A stretch of 64,000 bases of DNA from Agromyces bauzanensis (GCF_014645655.1 NZ_BMMD01000003.1:62001-126000), one strand, 5' to 3'. Shown: positions 1 to 10,118, counted from the stretch's first letter. Notes: generated from the sequence alone by a model not told the origin. Translations and numbers: made by a program.

Positions 1-663
1 GCGGGCGTGATCCCGGCCCCGCGCGGCACGGTCGACGTGCTCGGCATGGACCCCTCGCGCGCCTCCGCCCGCGACCGGGCGCGCCGCATCGGCTTCGTCT
101 TCCAGAATCCCGAGCACCAGTTCATCGCGCACACCGTCGCCGACGAACTCGACCTCGGGTTCCGGCTGCAGGGCGTTCCCGACGACGAGCGCCCGGCCGA
201 GATCGAGCGGATGCTGCGTCGCTTCGGCCTCGAGCAGCTGCGCGGCCAGCACCCCTTCCTGCTCTCGGGCGGGCAGAAGCGACGGCTCTCGGTGGGCACC
301 GCGCTCGTCGCCGGGGCTCCCGTGCTCGTGCTCGACGAGCCGACGTTCGGTCAGGACCGCGCCCGCGCGTCCGAGCTCCTCGGCATCCTCGGGCGACTCA
401 ACGCCGAGGGCACCACGGTCATCATCGTGAGCCACGACCTGCAGCTCGTCGCCGACCACGCGAATCGCGTCGCCGTGATGCAGGGCGGGCGGATCATCGG
501 GGCCGGCCCGACCGGCGAGGTGCTCGAGGGCCCGCTCATCGAGGCGGCCGGCCTGCGCCATCCGCCGCTCGCGCGCGCGACCCGCAGCCTGGTGCGGCAT
601 CCGGAATGGCAGCATGTGACCCGGATGTCGCAGCTGCCGCGCCCCGGCCGGGCCGCCGCATGA
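1..663 (+). CDS. ECF transporter ATP-binding subunit, 5' end outside window
   Basis: ATPase of an energy-coupling-factor vitamin/metal importer; it powers the EcfT subunit encoded next. About 220 residues are visible and the frame is open to the window edge, so the start and the Walker A motif lie upstream. Visible in order: Q-loop VFQNPEHQF, signature LSGGQKRR, Walker B VLVLDEP and switch-loop SHD. The Q-loop sequence with 'NPEHQ' is typical of EcfA/CbiO ATPases. It may be the C-terminal half of a double-ATPase protein, a common actinobacterial layout, but that cannot be seen here. The stop lies 24 bp before the next start, so the two genes form one operon. Confidence 0.88.
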   Translation, partial: AGVIPAPRGTVDVLGMDPSRASARDRARRIGFVFQNPEHQFIAHTVADELDLGFRLQGVPDDERPAEIERMLRRFGLEQLRGQHPFLLSGGQKRRLSVGTALVAGAPVLVLDEPTFGQDRARASELLGILGRLNAEGTTVIIVSHDLQLVADHANRVAVMQGGRIIGAGPTGEVLEGPLIEAAGLRHPPLARATRSLVRHPEWQHVTRMSQLPRPGRAAA

Positions 664-687
664 GGGACACCGCATGAGAGCCGCCGC

Positions 688-1533
688 ATGACCACCGCCG
701 GGTCGACCGTGGCGGCGTCCCGCAACCCGTACGCGGAGCAGGCACCCGTGCCCACCGCACGGTTCCTGCACGGACTCAACCCGCTCGCGAAGCTCGCCGC
801 GCCGCTGCCCGCGATGATCCTCATCCTCTTCACCCGCGACCTCGCCACGCCGCTCGGGTTCGTGGTGCTGGCGCTCGCGCTGCTGCTCGTCGGTGCGCGG
901 CTGCGGGCGCCGGCGGTCGTGGCGCTCCTCATCGGCACGCCCCTGGGCGTGGCGGTTCTCGGGGTGACCTTCGGCGTGTGGGTCGACCCGGCGCGCCTCG
1001 ACGACGCGTCGACCGCGGCATCCATCGTGCTCCTCGAGGTCGGCGAATGGCGGTTCACGCTCGCCGCCTACCTCGTCGGCCTCGCGACCGCGCTGCGCGT
1101 CGCGTCGATCGTGCTGCTCTCGCTCATCGCCGGGCTCACGACGACCGGCCCCGAGCTCGTGCGCGCGCTCGTGCAGAACCTGCGCGTGCCGTACCGGCTC
1201 GGCTATACGGCCCTCGCCGCCCTCCGGTTCGTGCCGCGGTTCCGGCACGAGCTCGACGTCATCCGCGCCGCGCACCGGGTGCGCGGCATCGACACCGGGC
1301 GCGGGCCGGTCGCGGCCGTGCGCCGCTCGATCTCGTACGCGATCCCGCTGCTCGCGAGCGCGATCCGCCACGCCGAGCGCGTCGCGCTCGCCATGGAGGC
1401 CCGCGCGTTCGGTGCGCATCACACCCGCACCGAGCGCACCGTCAGCGGCTGGCGCCTGCCCGACACGGTGTTCGTGGCCGCGTTCTGGCTCGTCACGGCC
1501 GCGATCGTCTGGTGGGGGCTGCTCGCCGCCTGA
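688..1533 (+). CDS. ecfT: ECF transporter transmembrane subunit EcfT
   Basis: Membrane scaffold of an ECF importer, coupling the ATPases to a substrate-binding S component. 281 residues with several hydrophobic helices in the N-terminal two thirds. Two coupling-helix signatures are visible: an RVRG motif near residue 196 and MEARAFG near residue 235, the Ala-Arg-Gly type motifs that contact the ATPases in this family. The substrate cannot be told because no S component lies in the window. An ATG 14 bp upstream (674) stops after five codons, so 688 is the start. Confidence 0.88.
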   Translation: MTTAGSTVAASRNPYAEQAPVPTARFLHGLNPLAKLAAPLPAMILILFTRDLATPLGFVVLALALLLVGARLRAPAVVALLIGTPLGVAVLGVTFGVWVDPARLDDASTAASIVLLEVGEWRFTLAAYLVGLATALRVASIVLLSLIAGLTTTGPELVRALVQNLRVPYRLGYTALAALRFVPRFRHELDVIRAAHRVRGIDTGRGPVAAVRRSISYAIPLLASAIRHAERVALAMEARAFGAHHTRTERTVSGWRLPDTVFVAAFWLVTAAIVWWGLLAA

Positions 1534-1544
1534 CGTGCGGACGC

Positions 1545-1568
1545 ACGGGCGCCCGCAAGCACGCCCGT
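1545..1568. terminator. Weak hairpin between convergent ecfT and FKBP gene
   Basis: Seven-base stems ACGGGCG and CGCCCGT with a 10-nt loop lie in the 82-bp gap between the convergent genes. There is no T-run, which is usual for high-GC actinobacteria. A bidirectional terminator is a plausible but weak reading. Confidence 0.35.
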
Positions 1569-1615
1569 ACAACCGAGCACGCCGGCCGAGCCGTCGCGGT
1601 CGCTCCGGATGCCGA

Positions 1616-2578
1616 CTATCCGGCGGCCGGTGCGGTGTCCTCGATCTCGACGAGGAAGACCAGCGTCTGGCCGCCGAGCGGGTTCTGCTCGCTCTGCTCC
1701 GTGCCGTACGCGTACTGCGGCGGGATGGACACGATCAGCTTCGTACCGACCTTCTGCCCGATGAGCGCCGACCCGAAGCCCTGGATCACCTGGTCGGTGG
1801 AGAACTGGGCGGGCTCGCCGCCGTAGGACTGGTCGAAGACCTCGCCGGTGTCCCAGCTCGTGCCCTGGTAGTGCAGGGTGACATTGTCGCCCTGCGCCAC
1901 CTCGTCGCCGTCACCCTCCTCGAGCACCTTCAGCAGGTACTCGGCGGGCGGCGGTGTGGCGGGCAGCGTCACGGTGGGCGCCTCGCCGTCGGCGCCGAAC
2001 TCCACCTCGGGCACGTTCTCGGTCCAGTCCCCGGGCTTCAGGGCCTCCTGCACCTCGACGACATCGACCACGATGACGACGGTCTCGCCGGGGGCCACGC
2101 CGATCGTCTCGTTGCCGGTCTCCCCGTAGAGCGTCGCGGCGGGCGCCACCGTGACGGTGCGCGACCCCGTCGGCACGCAGTCGATGCCGGCGAGGAACGC
2201 CTCGAACACCGTGCTGTCGCCGACGGTGATGGTGGCCGGCTGCGAGAAGAGCTCCTCGCCGCTCGTGCCCGAGAATGCGCTGACGATGGCGTTGACCGGG
2301 TCGCCGGTGGCCGTCTCGTCGCCGTCGCCCTCGATGGCGACTGTGCGCTCGAGCTCATCGGCCTCGAGCGGGGTCGTGAAGGTGGCGGTGGGGACGGCGC
2401 TGAACTCGCCCTCGACCGTCACGCCGTCGCTGAGCGACCCCGAGGAGAGGTCCATGCAGTCCGCCGCGGCGGTCGTCTCTGGGGCATCCGGCTCGGATCC
2501 GCCGGCGCACCCGGCGAGGACGAGGGCGGCGGTGGCGGCGAGTGCGACGGGCGCGGCGCGGCGCAGGGCACGATTCAT
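1616..2578 (-). CDS. Tandem-domain FKBP-type peptidyl-prolyl isomerase lipoprotein (copy 1)
   Basis: Secreted prolyl isomerase/chaperone probably anchored outside the membrane by lipid. 320 residues from the ATG at 2578; a longer frame exists upstream, but this start gives a clean lipoprotein signal peptide with lipobox LVLAGC (Cys24). The C-terminal half (about 215-315) is a recognisable FKBP domain: HYQG, the VFDQS pair equivalent to Phe36-Asp37 of FKBP12, and the AYG loop. The N-terminal half repeats the same layout in degenerate form (EGDG..., SGTSGEELF, VAPGETVVIVVDV), so the protein looks like two FKBP folds. Paralogues: a pseudogene at 3529-4112 and an intact copy at 60778-61704. Confidence 0.85.
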   Translation of the reverse strand: MNRALRRAAPVALAATAALVLAGCAGGSEPDAPETTAAADCMDLSSGSLSDGVTVEGEFSAVPTATFTTPLEADELERTVAIEGDGDETATGDPVNAIVSAFSGTSGEELFSQPATITVGDSTVFEAFLAGIDCVPTGSRTVTVAPAATLYGETGNETIGVAPGETVVIVVDVVEVQEALKPGDWTENVPEVEFGADGEAPTVTLPATPPPAEYLLKVLEEGDGDEVAQGDNVTLHYQGTSWDTGEVFDQSYGGEPAQFSTDQVIQGFGSALIGQKVGTKLIVSIPPQYAYGTEQSEQNPLGGQTLVFLVEIEDTAPAAG

Positions 2579-2685
2579 GACGGGAGGACTCGTTTCGATC
2601 GGGAAGGCGGGACTCCAGTCTGCCCGCTCCGGCTCTCGATTGCCTGAGACTTCGCGTTCCGCCAGATCAGGGCGAGAATGGGCAG

Positions 2686-3510
2686 ATGGGGGACACGCAA
2701 ACGGTACCCGATTTCGCGGAGGAGTTCGGCCGGGGGGCCGCTTCGTTCGCGGAGTTGGACGAGCCGCTCTGGAATCCGATCTCGACCGCAGCGGTGGCGC
2801 GTTCACGACCGCAGTTCGACGAACACGTGCTCGACGCCTGCTGCGGCGACGGGGCATCCGCCCTGCCGACCGCGGAGCTCGTGGGGGTCGGCGGGCTCGT
2901 CGACGCCGTCGACCTCGCCGAACCGCTCATCGCCATCGCCCGAGAACGCGCGGACGATCGGATGCCACAGCTGCACCTCCATGTCGCCGACGTCACGACG
3001 TGGGAGCCGGCGGGGTACGACCTCGTGCAGTGCGTTCTGGGGATCTTGTTCCTTCCCGACGTCGCGGCGGGCACCCGGCACCTCATCGAACGTGCGCGGC
3101 CCGGCGGCCGTGTCGCCGTGACGGTGTGGGCGCGCGGCGCACTCGAACCGCTGCCCGATCTGCTCGTGCGGGCGCTGCCCGACGGCGCGGCATCCGACCT
3201 GGATCTCGAGGACCTGACGAAGCCGACGGTCGAGTCCGCCGAGACCCCGGGGACGCTGGCGCTCTGGCTCACGGAGCGCGGGCTCGTCGACGTGCGCGCC
3301 GAGCAGGTGCAGCGGCGCCTCGAACCCACGCCGGAGCTCGCCTGGCGGCTCGTGCGCGGCACGGGCCTGCAGGCGATCGTGTCGGGGCTTGACGACGGGG
3401 AGCTCGAGCGCGTCCGCGAGCGCTTCCTCGCGACACTCGCCGAGGATGGCGTGACGTCGGTCGACGTCTCGACGCTCATCGCGGTGGGCCGGCGGCCCGA
3501 GGTGGAGTGA
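2686..3510 (+). CDS. Class I SAM-dependent methyltransferase
   Basis: Small-molecule or macromolecule methyltransferase of unknown substrate. 274 residues. The SAM-binding glycine motif reads VLDACCGDG near residue 45, followed by an acidic strand end (DAVDLAE) and the later GGRVAVTVWA strand, which define the Rossmann methyltransferase core of the UbiE/type-11 kind. It is divergent from FKBP copy 1 and stands alone, so context gives no substrate. The C-terminal 100 residues show no recognisable extra domain. Confidence 0.75.
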   Translation: MGDTQTVPDFAEEFGRGAASFAELDEPLWNPISTAAVARSRPQFDEHVLDACCGDGASALPTAELVGVGGLVDAVDLAEPLIAIARERADDRMPQLHLHVADVTTWEPAGYDLVQCVLGILFLPDVAAGTRHLIERARPGGRVAVTVWARGALEPLPDLLVRALPDGAASDLDLEDLTKPTVESAETPGTLALWLTERGLVDVRAEQVQRRLEPTPELAWRLVRGTGLQAIVSGLDDGELERVRERFLATLAEDGVTSVDVSTLIAVGRRPEVE

Positions 3511-3528
3511 CCCGGGGCGGCCTCGCCC

Positions 3529-4112
3529 CTAGCCTGCGATGGTCGGGTCGGTCTCGGTTCCCCCGATCTCGACGAGGAAGACGAGCGTCTGGCCGCCGAG
3601 CGGGTTCCGGTCGCTCTGCTCGGTGCCGTAGGCGTACTCAGGCGGGATCGAGACGATGAGCTTCGTGCCGACCTTCTGGCCGACGATCGCCGCTGCCAAA
3701 CCCGGGATGAGGCCGCCGTCGCCCTGCTCGAGCACGCTCAGCAGCTACTCGGTGGACGGCGCGGTGTCGGGGATCGTGACGGACGGCCGTGATCGTGAGC
3801 GGCCGCGAGAAGAGCTGCATGCCCGTCGAGCCGGAGAACATGCTCACCGTGGCATTCACGCGCGCCCGCCTCGGTGGCCCCGTCACCCTCGCGCACGACG
3901 GTGCGCTCGATCGCATCGGGTTGGAGGGGCAGGTCGAACGTGGCGGTCGGCGGCACGCGGAAGTCGCCGTCGACGGTCACACCGTCGCTGAGCGATCCCG
4001 ACGGCAGTTCCATGCAGGCGGCCTCGGAGTCGGGGCCGGGGGTGCAGCCGACGAGGAGGAGGGCGGCAGCGGCGAGTGCGACGGGCGTTCCGCGGCGAAG
4101 CGCACGGGTCAT
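3529..4112 (-). pseudogene. Decayed FKBP-type lipoprotein (copy 2)
   Basis: Remnant of a paralogue of the FKBP lipoprotein at 1616-2578. The 5' end at 4112 still encodes a lipoprotein signal (LLLVGC, Cys23) and the SGSLSDGVTVDGDF block. Just after the ERTVVREGDG segment the frame shifts. The next homologous piece, RVNATVSMFSG, is in another frame and ends near 3786. A deletion then joins it to the end of the linker; a TAG replaces the Tyr codon of the 'AEYLL' equivalent near 3745. A second deletion removes about 40 residues of FKBP core, including the catalytic Tyr/Phe-Asp region. The last 68 codons match intact copies closely, so the decay looks recent. Confidence 0.85.
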
Positions 4113-4234
4113 GAGGGTCTCGTTTCGGTCGGAAGGTCGGGGACTCCCGGCGTCGCGTCCGCTGGATCGCGGGAGACGGCGTCGGGAACACGGCGAACCG
4201 TACCGATGCAGGGAAACGCGCGGTTGCGCCCGGA

Positions 4235-5092
4235 TCAACCCGCGACGGCGCCGGTGGCGACCGGGCGACCGGGCTGGTTCGACCACTGGCTCCACGAGCC
4301 GGGGTACAGCGCCGCGTCGATGCCGGCGACGGCGAGCGCCGCGACCTCGTGCGCGGCGGTGACGCCCGATCCGCAGTAGGCCGCGACGGGCGTGCCGGCC
4401 ACGGCGCCCATCGACCCGAACCGCGCCCGCAGGGCCTCGGCGGGCAGGAAGCGCCCCGCCGCGTCGAGGTTTCCGGCGCTCGGGGCGGAGCGAGCGCCCG
4501 GGATGTGCCCGGCCTTCGGGTCGACGGGCTCGACCTCGCCGCGGTACCGCTCGGCGGCGCGCGCGTCGAGGAGGACGCCGCGCTCGGGGAACGCAGCGGC
4601 GCCGTCGGCATCGATCACGGGCATGCCGCCGTAGTGCGCGGTCGCGTCGCCCGGTTCGGGTGCGGCGTCGCCGGTCTCGAGCGGATGCCCCGCGCCGGTC
4701 CATGCGGCGAGCGCGCCGTCGAGCATACGCACGTCCTCGACGCCCGCGTGCCGGAGCAGCCACCACGCCCGGGCCGACGATTGGATGCCGACGTCGTCGG
4801 TCACCACGACGGAGTCGCCGTCGCGGAGCCCCCAGGCGCGCATCGCGCGCGTGAAGGCCTCCTCCGACGGCAGCGGATGCCGCCCCTGGCCATGCGCGGC
4901 GTGGTCGGCGAGGTCACGGTCGAGGTCGACGTAGACGGCTCCCGGGATGTGACCGGTCCGGAACGCCGGCCTTCCGTCGGGTTCCGCGAGCGTCCACCGC
5001 ACGTCCAGCACGACGGTGCGCGTGGCGGCCCGCCCGCAGTGCTCGTCGTCGAGTCGGCGGGCGAGTTCGTCGGCCGAGATCAGCAGCGGCAT
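4235..5092 (-). CDS. sseA: Two-domain rhodanese: thiosulfate/3-mercaptopyruvate sulfurtransferase
   Basis: Transfers sulfane sulfur from thiosulfate or 3-mercaptopyruvate to an acceptor such as cyanide or thioredoxin, in the cytoplasm. 285 residues with two rhodanese domains. The N-terminal domain (about 1-130) is the inactive type and the C-terminal domain carries the active-site loop CGSGVTA with Cys240. The loop is the MST/SseA type. I chose the ATG at 5092 over a GTG at 5122 because GGAGG stands 8 nt before it. Divergent from the Liv-type importer. Confidence 0.88.
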   Translation of the reverse strand: MPLLISADELARRLDDEHCGRAATRTVVLDVRWTLAEPDGRPAFRTGHIPGAVYVDLDRDLADHAAHGQGRHPLPSEEAFTRAMRAWGLRDGDSVVVTDDVGIQSSARAWWLLRHAGVEDVRMLDGALAAWTGAGHPLETGDAAPEPGDATAHYGGMPVIDADGAAAFPERGVLLDARAAERYRGEVEPVDPKAGHIPGARSAPSAGNLDAAGRFLPAEALRARFGSMGAVAGTPVAAYCGSGVTAAHEVAALAVAGIDAALYPGSWSQWSNQPGRPVATGAVAG

Positions 5093-5153
5093 GACTCCAT
5101 CCTCCCGCACCGATCCAAGCACGAGAATCGTATATCAGTTGCATCACGACGGC

Positions 5154-5182
5154 TTGCAACGTCCCTTCGCGCAACGTATCGT
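5154..5182 (+). promoter_or_regulatory. Candidate promoter of the Liv-type importer operon
   Basis: TTGCAA (5154-5159) and TATCGT (5177-5182) are spaced by 17 bp and resemble actinobacterial -35 and -10 boxes. Transcription would start near 5190, just upstream of the palindromic box at 5198-5219. No experimental support is available. Confidence 0.4.
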
Positions 5183-5197
5183 CGGAACAACCGAAAT

Positions 5198-5219
5198 AGT
5201 GACCGAATGGTCGGTCATG
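5198..5219. promoter_or_regulatory. PaaR-like operator upstream of the Liv-type importer
   Basis: Contains perfect 7-bp arms TGACCGA and TCGGTCA around ATGG (5200-5217). Aligned over 22 bp it resembles the box in the paaA/paaI promoter (21841-21862) and the one before paaJ (47409-47430). It lies just downstream of the proposed start of transcription and 60 bp before the importer's first gene, a place where a TetR-type repressor would block transcription. The assignment to PaaR is an inference from box similarity. Confidence 0.6.
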
Positions 5220-5278
5220 AACTCGGCACCCTGCTCAGCGACGAGAACCCGATCTCGGGCTCAAAGGAGAGTTCACCC

Positions 5279-6472
5279 ATGCACCGTGCGCAGCGCCGCC
5301 TGCTCGTTCCCGCCGCCGTCGCGGCATCCATCGCCCTCGCCTTCACCGGCTGCTCGTCGTCGAACTTCGGCGGCGGCGACGGCGGCGACGGCGCCTCGGA
5401 AGAGGGCCCCATCAAGATCGGCGCGGTGCTCGACATCACGGGCGTCGGCGCGAACCTCGGCGTTCCCGAGCAGAACACGCTCAACATGCTCTCCGAGCAG
5501 CTCAACGAGGACGGCGGCATCAACGGCCGCGAGGTCGAGCTCATCATCAAGGACAACCAGTCCACCGAGGACGGCGCCGCCAAGGCGACGACAGAGCTCA
5601 TCGAGAACGAGCAGGTCGACCTCATCATCGGCGCGTCGCGCACCGGCCCCTCGCTGGCCATGCGTCCGCTCGTCGAGGCCGCGCAGCTGCCGACCATCTC
5701 GGTAGCGGCGAACGCCGCCATCGTCGACGGCTCGGAGTGGGTCTTCAAGACCGCGCAGAACGACGTCGTCGTGCTCGAGCGCATCCTCGACGACGCCGAG
5801 TCGAAGGGCTACACCAAGGTCGCCCTCGCCCGCGACGCCACCGGATTCGGCGAGGGCATCGCCGAGATCATCACCGAGCTGGGCGCCGAGCGGGGCATCA
5901 CGCTCACCGCGACCGAGTCCTTCGAGCCGAACGCGACCGACTTCACGGCCCAGATGACGAACCTGCGCGCGGCCGACGCCGACTTCGTCATCATCTGGGG
6001 CATCACGCCGTCGGCCGGACTCGCGCAGGCCGCGTACGTGCAGATCGGCGTCGGCAAGCCCGTCTACCAGTCGCACGGCGTGGCGAACAACGCGTTCTTC
6101 GAGGCCGCAGGCGATGCCGCCGAAGGTGTCATCGCCCCGATGGGCCGCCTGCTCGTCGCCGACCAGCTCGACGCCGACGACCCGCAGAAGGAGGTCATCG
6201 ACCAGTTCATCGCGGACTACACCGAGGCCTTCGACAGCGCTCCGTCGAGCTTCGCCGGCCACGCGTACGACGCATGGAAGATCGGTGTGGCTGCGATCGA
6301 GGAAGCCGGCACCGACCCCGAGGACCTGCGCGACGCGATCGAGGCGACGAGCGACTTCGTGGGCATCTCGGGTATCTTCACGGTGACGCCCGAGAACCAC
6401 TCGGGCCTCACCGCCGACGCGCTCATCCTCGCGATCGCCGAGGGCGGCCGCTGGAACCTCTACGAAGAGTGA
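5279..6472 (+). CDS. Liv-type ABC importer substrate-binding lipoprotein
   Basis: Extracellular receptor of a branched-chain-amino-acid-type (HAAT) ABC importer. 397 residues. The start at 5279 follows AAGGAGAG with good spacing and gives a lipoprotein signal ending at Cys25 (FTGCSS). The rest is a type I periplasmic-binding fold (IKIGAVLDITGVGANLG, then GPSLAMRPLVEAAQLPTIS). This family binds amino acids, short-chain amides, urea and also aromatic acids. Because a PaaR-like box lies in the promoter, an aryl-acetate or similar aromatic ligand is a fair inference, but no binding residue proves it. First gene of a four-gene operon. Confidence 0.85.
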   Translation: MHRAQRRLLVPAAVAASIALAFTGCSSSNFGGGDGGDGASEEGPIKIGAVLDITGVGANLGVPEQNTLNMLSEQLNEDGGINGREVELIIKDNQSTEDGAAKATTELIENEQVDLIIGASRTGPSLAMRPLVEAAQLPTISVAANAAIVDGSEWVFKTAQNDVVVLERILDDAESKGYTKVALARDATGFGEGIAEIITELGAERGITLTATESFEPNATDFTAQMTNLRAADADFVIIWGITPSAGLAQAAYVQIGVGKPVYQSHGVANNAFFEAAGDAAEGVIAPMGRLLVADQLDADDPQKEVIDQFIADYTEAFDSAPSSFAGHAYDAWKIGVAAIEEAGTDPEDLRDAIEATSDFVGISGIFTVTPENHSGLTADALILAIAEGGRWNLYEE

Positions 6473-6482
6473 GCAGCATCCG

Positions 6483-7352
6483 TTGACTGATTTCCTCCAG
6501 CTGACGGCGGCAGGGTTGTCACAGGGTTCTGTGTACGCCCTGCTCGCCGTCGGCCTCATCGCCACCTACACGGTGCGGCACGTCGTGAACATCGCCCAGG
6601 GCGACTACGCGATGCTGGCCGGCCTGGGGAGCATCTCGCTCGTCAGCGCCGGCCTGCCGCTGCCGGTCGCCATCCTCATCGCGCTGATCTCGGTCACGCT
6701 CGCCTCGGTGCTCATCGAGCGCCTCGTCATCGCGCGCGTGAAGAACCTCACCACGCTCGTCTCGATCATCCTCACGCTCGGCGTCTCGACGCTGCTGCAG
6801 TCGATCATGCTGCTGGTGTGGGGCGCCGAGGCCCGTCGTCTGCCCGCCTTCCCCGGCGAGGACCTGCTCATCGGGGGTGTCAGCATCCGTTCGCAGGAGC
6901 TCTGGATGCTCGGCGCGCTCGTCGTCGTCGGCGGCGGCGTCCTGCTGTTCTACGAGAAGACCCGGTGGGGGAAGGCGCTTCGCGCGTCGGCCGAGCAGCC
7001 GGTCGCGGCGCGCATCGTCGGCATCTCGCCGGCCGTGGCATCCGTGATCGCCTTCGCCATCGCCGGTTTCGTGGGCGCGGTCGCCGGCGTCGTGTCGTCG
7101 CCCATCTACCTCTCGATCTGGTCGGGCGGCCTGCTGCTCGGCCTCAAGGGCTTCGTGGCGGCGGTGCTCGGCGGGCTCGTGTCGTTCCGCGCCGCGATCG
7201 TCGGTGCGCTGCTGCTCGGGGTGCTCGAGTCGTACGTCGCGGGCTACGTGGCATCCGGTTGGAAGGACGCCGTCGCGTTCTTCATCCTCATCATCGTGCT
7301 CATCATCCGACCGGCGGGCCTCGTGCTGCGCCCGAACGCGGTAAGGGTCTGA
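6483..7352 (+). CDS. livH: Liv-type ABC permease (LivH family)
   Basis: Integral membrane permease of the HAAT importer. 289 residues, about eight hydrophobic helices, with the usual LivH opening (LTAAGLSQGSVYALLAVGL) and a cytoplasmic EKTRWGKALRA loop that contacts the ATPase. The best start is a TTG at 6483, 10 bp after the receptor gene; no ATG or GTG gives a full first helix. The ribosome site is weak, suggesting coupled translation. Pairs with the permease half of the next protein. Confidence 0.85.
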   Translation: MTDFLQLTAAGLSQGSVYALLAVGLIATYTVRHVVNIAQGDYAMLAGLGSISLVSAGLPLPVAILIALISVTLASVLIERLVIARVKNLTTLVSIILTLGVSTLLQSIMLLVWGAEARRLPAFPGEDLLIGGVSIRSQELWMLGALVVVGGGVLLFYEKTRWGKALRASAEQPVAARIVGISPAVASVIAFAIAGFVGAVAGVVSSPIYLSIWSGGLLLGLKGFVAAVLGGLVSFRAAIVGALLLGVLESYVAGYVASGWKDAVAFFILIIVLIIRPAGLVLRPNAVRV

Positions 7353-7353
7353 C

Positions 7354-9353
7354 GTGACGCTCCTCCAGAAATCGCCAGGGGCCGTCCGGTCGAAGACCGG
7401 GTTCTGGCCGAACAACCGCGCGACCATCATCGGCGTGTCGATCCTCACCCTCGTGGTGATCATCCTGCCGTTCACGGCGACCTCCACGATGATGAACATC
7501 GCTGTGTTCTCGATGATCTTCGCGCTGCCCGCGATCGGCCTGTCGCTGCTCATGGGCCTCGCCGGCCAGGTGTCGCTCGGGCAGGCCGCGTTCTTCGCGA
7601 TCGGCGCCTACACGCACGCGATCCTGCTCCAGAAGTTCGAGATGCCCGGCGTCGTCGCGGCCGTCGGCGGGGTCGTCGCGGCCATGCTCGCGGCGCTCCT
7701 CGTGGGCCTGCCGATGCTGCGCCTGCGCGGCCACTACCTCGCCCTCGCAACCCTCGGGCTCGGCTTCATCGTCATGATCGCCGTGCGCGAATGGGAGTTC
7801 ACGGGCCGCACGACGGGCATCTACGGGTTCGGACGACCGGAGGTCTTCGGCATCCCGATCGACAACAACGGACTGTTCTTCTGGTACGTCGCGCCGTTCG
7901 TGATCGTCGGCCTCGTGCTCGCGCTGAACCTCACCCGCTCGCGCGCCGGCCGGGCGCTCTCGTCGGTCAACGACTCCGAGCTCGCGGCCGAGTCGCTCGG
8001 CGTGAACACCTACGCCCTGCGCGTGAAGGTGTTCACGCTCTCGGCGGGCTTGGCGGGCCTCGGCGGCGTGTTCTACGCCTACCAGGTGCAGATCGTCTCG
8101 CCGCAGATGGCGGAGTTCAACGTGTCGGTGGAGCTGCTGCTCATGGTCGTCCTCGGCGGCCTCGGTTCCGTGTGGGGCGCCATCGCCGGCGCCTTCATCG
8201 TGGAGCTGCTCTCCGAGGGACTGCGCGACCTGATCCCCGCGATCATCCCGGGCGCCACCGGCGAGGTGCAGCTCATCGGCTACGGCCTCGTGCTCATCCT
8301 CGTCATCCTGTTGCTGCCGGGCGGTCTCTACCAGGCGGTGCGGACGGTGTGGGCGGCGATCCGCCGTCGCACCGCGGCGCGGCGCGTGGCCGCGGCGGCA
8401 CTGGTTCCCGACGGCACGGCCGACGCGGGCGCCGGCGACGCGCCGACGCGTGCGTTCGGCGGCGTCCCCGGCGAACCTGCCGCACCGCACGGCGCGGCCG
8501 CGGTCGACGAGGAGGGCGTGCCCAACGTGCCGGGCGTCTCGACTCCGCTCGCCGAGGGCGAGGCGATCCTCGAGGTGCGCGGGCTCACGAAGCGCTACGG
8601 CGGCGTGGTCGCCGTCGACGACGTGAGCTTCACGGTCCCCGCCGGGCGCATCATGGGCCTCATCGGCCCGAACGGCGCCGGCAAGACGACGTGCTTCAAC
8701 ATGATCACCGGCGCCATCACGCCGACGTCGGGCACGGTCACGTTCCTCGGCGAGGAGGTGCAGGGTCGCAAGCCGCATGTCGGCGCCGTGCGCGGCCTCA
8801 CCCGAACGTTCCAGAACCTGCAGGTGTTCTCGTCGACCGACGTGGTGGGCAACGTCTACATGGGCCGGTACCGCGAGGGCCGCGCCGGCATCATCCGGGG
8901 CATGCTCGGGCTCCAGGGTCGCGAGCAGTACCGCAACGAGGAGATCGCACGCGACCTCCTCGACACCATGCGCCTCGGCGATGTCGCCGAACTCGCGGCC
9001 GGCGACCTGCCGTTCGGGCGGCAGCGCATGATGGAGGTCTGCCGGGCCCTCGCATCGGAGCCCGCGCTGCTGCTGCTCGACGAGCCGATGGCGGGCCTGT
9101 CGGGCAAGGAGCGCGAAATGCTCGCGAGCCTGCTCCGCGCGCTCCGCGACGCGGGCCTGACGATCGTGCTCGTCGAGCACGACGTCGCGCAGGTCCTGGC
9201 GCTCGCCGACACGGTCGCGGTGCTCGACGACGGCGTGCTCATCGCGTACGGCGAGCCGGAGGCGGTGCGCAACGACCCCGCCGTCATCGTGGCCTACCTC
9301 GGCACCGACGCCGACGAGGCCAAGCACGAACTCGAGGAACTGGAGGAGCACGC

Positions 9354-9357
<4 letters not shown>
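7354..9357 (+). CDS. Fused Liv-type permease and ATPase (LivM-LivG fusion)
   Basis: One 667-residue chain joins two subunits that are separate in most bacteria. Residues 1 to about 330 are a LivM-type permease (GLAGQVSLGQAAFFAIGAY, then the RSRAGRALSSVNDSE coupling loop). An Ala/Pro/Asp-rich linker of about 65 residues follows. From about 405 comes a LivG-type ATPase: Walker A GPNGAGKTT near 438, a signature region reading LPFGRQRM instead of LSGGQ, Walker B LLLLDEP, and EHDV. GTG start one base after the previous stop; it overlaps the next gene by ATGA. No stop or frameshift breaks the linker, so the fusion is real in this sequence. Confidence 0.88.
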
Positions 9358-10058
<701 letters not shown>

Positions 10059-10069
10059 CGCCGGTCCCG

Positions 10070-10114
10070 GTGGTCGAGTAGCGCCCGACGAAGGAGGGCG
10101 CGTATCGAGACCAC
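10070..10114. repeat. Dispersed imperfect palindrome (REP-like), copy 1
   Basis: Member of a family in this window with ends GGTGGTCGAG and CGAGACCACC around a GC-rich, variable centre. It lies 11 bp after livF. Related copies are at 41220, 42124, 45295, 46084 and 54848. Confidence 0.7.
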
Positions 10115-10118
10115 GGCA

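Noticed and set aside
5273-6565. 430-codon minus-strand reading frame opposite the importer receptor
   Set aside because: Shadow of a high-GC gene: low-complexity Arg/Asp/Val composition, no domain, and the plus strand has a clear receptor with signal peptide.
7303-9351. 682-codon minus-strand reading frame opposite the fused permease-ATPase
   Set aside because: His/Arg/Asp-rich shadow frame; both halves of the plus-strand protein show intact motifs.
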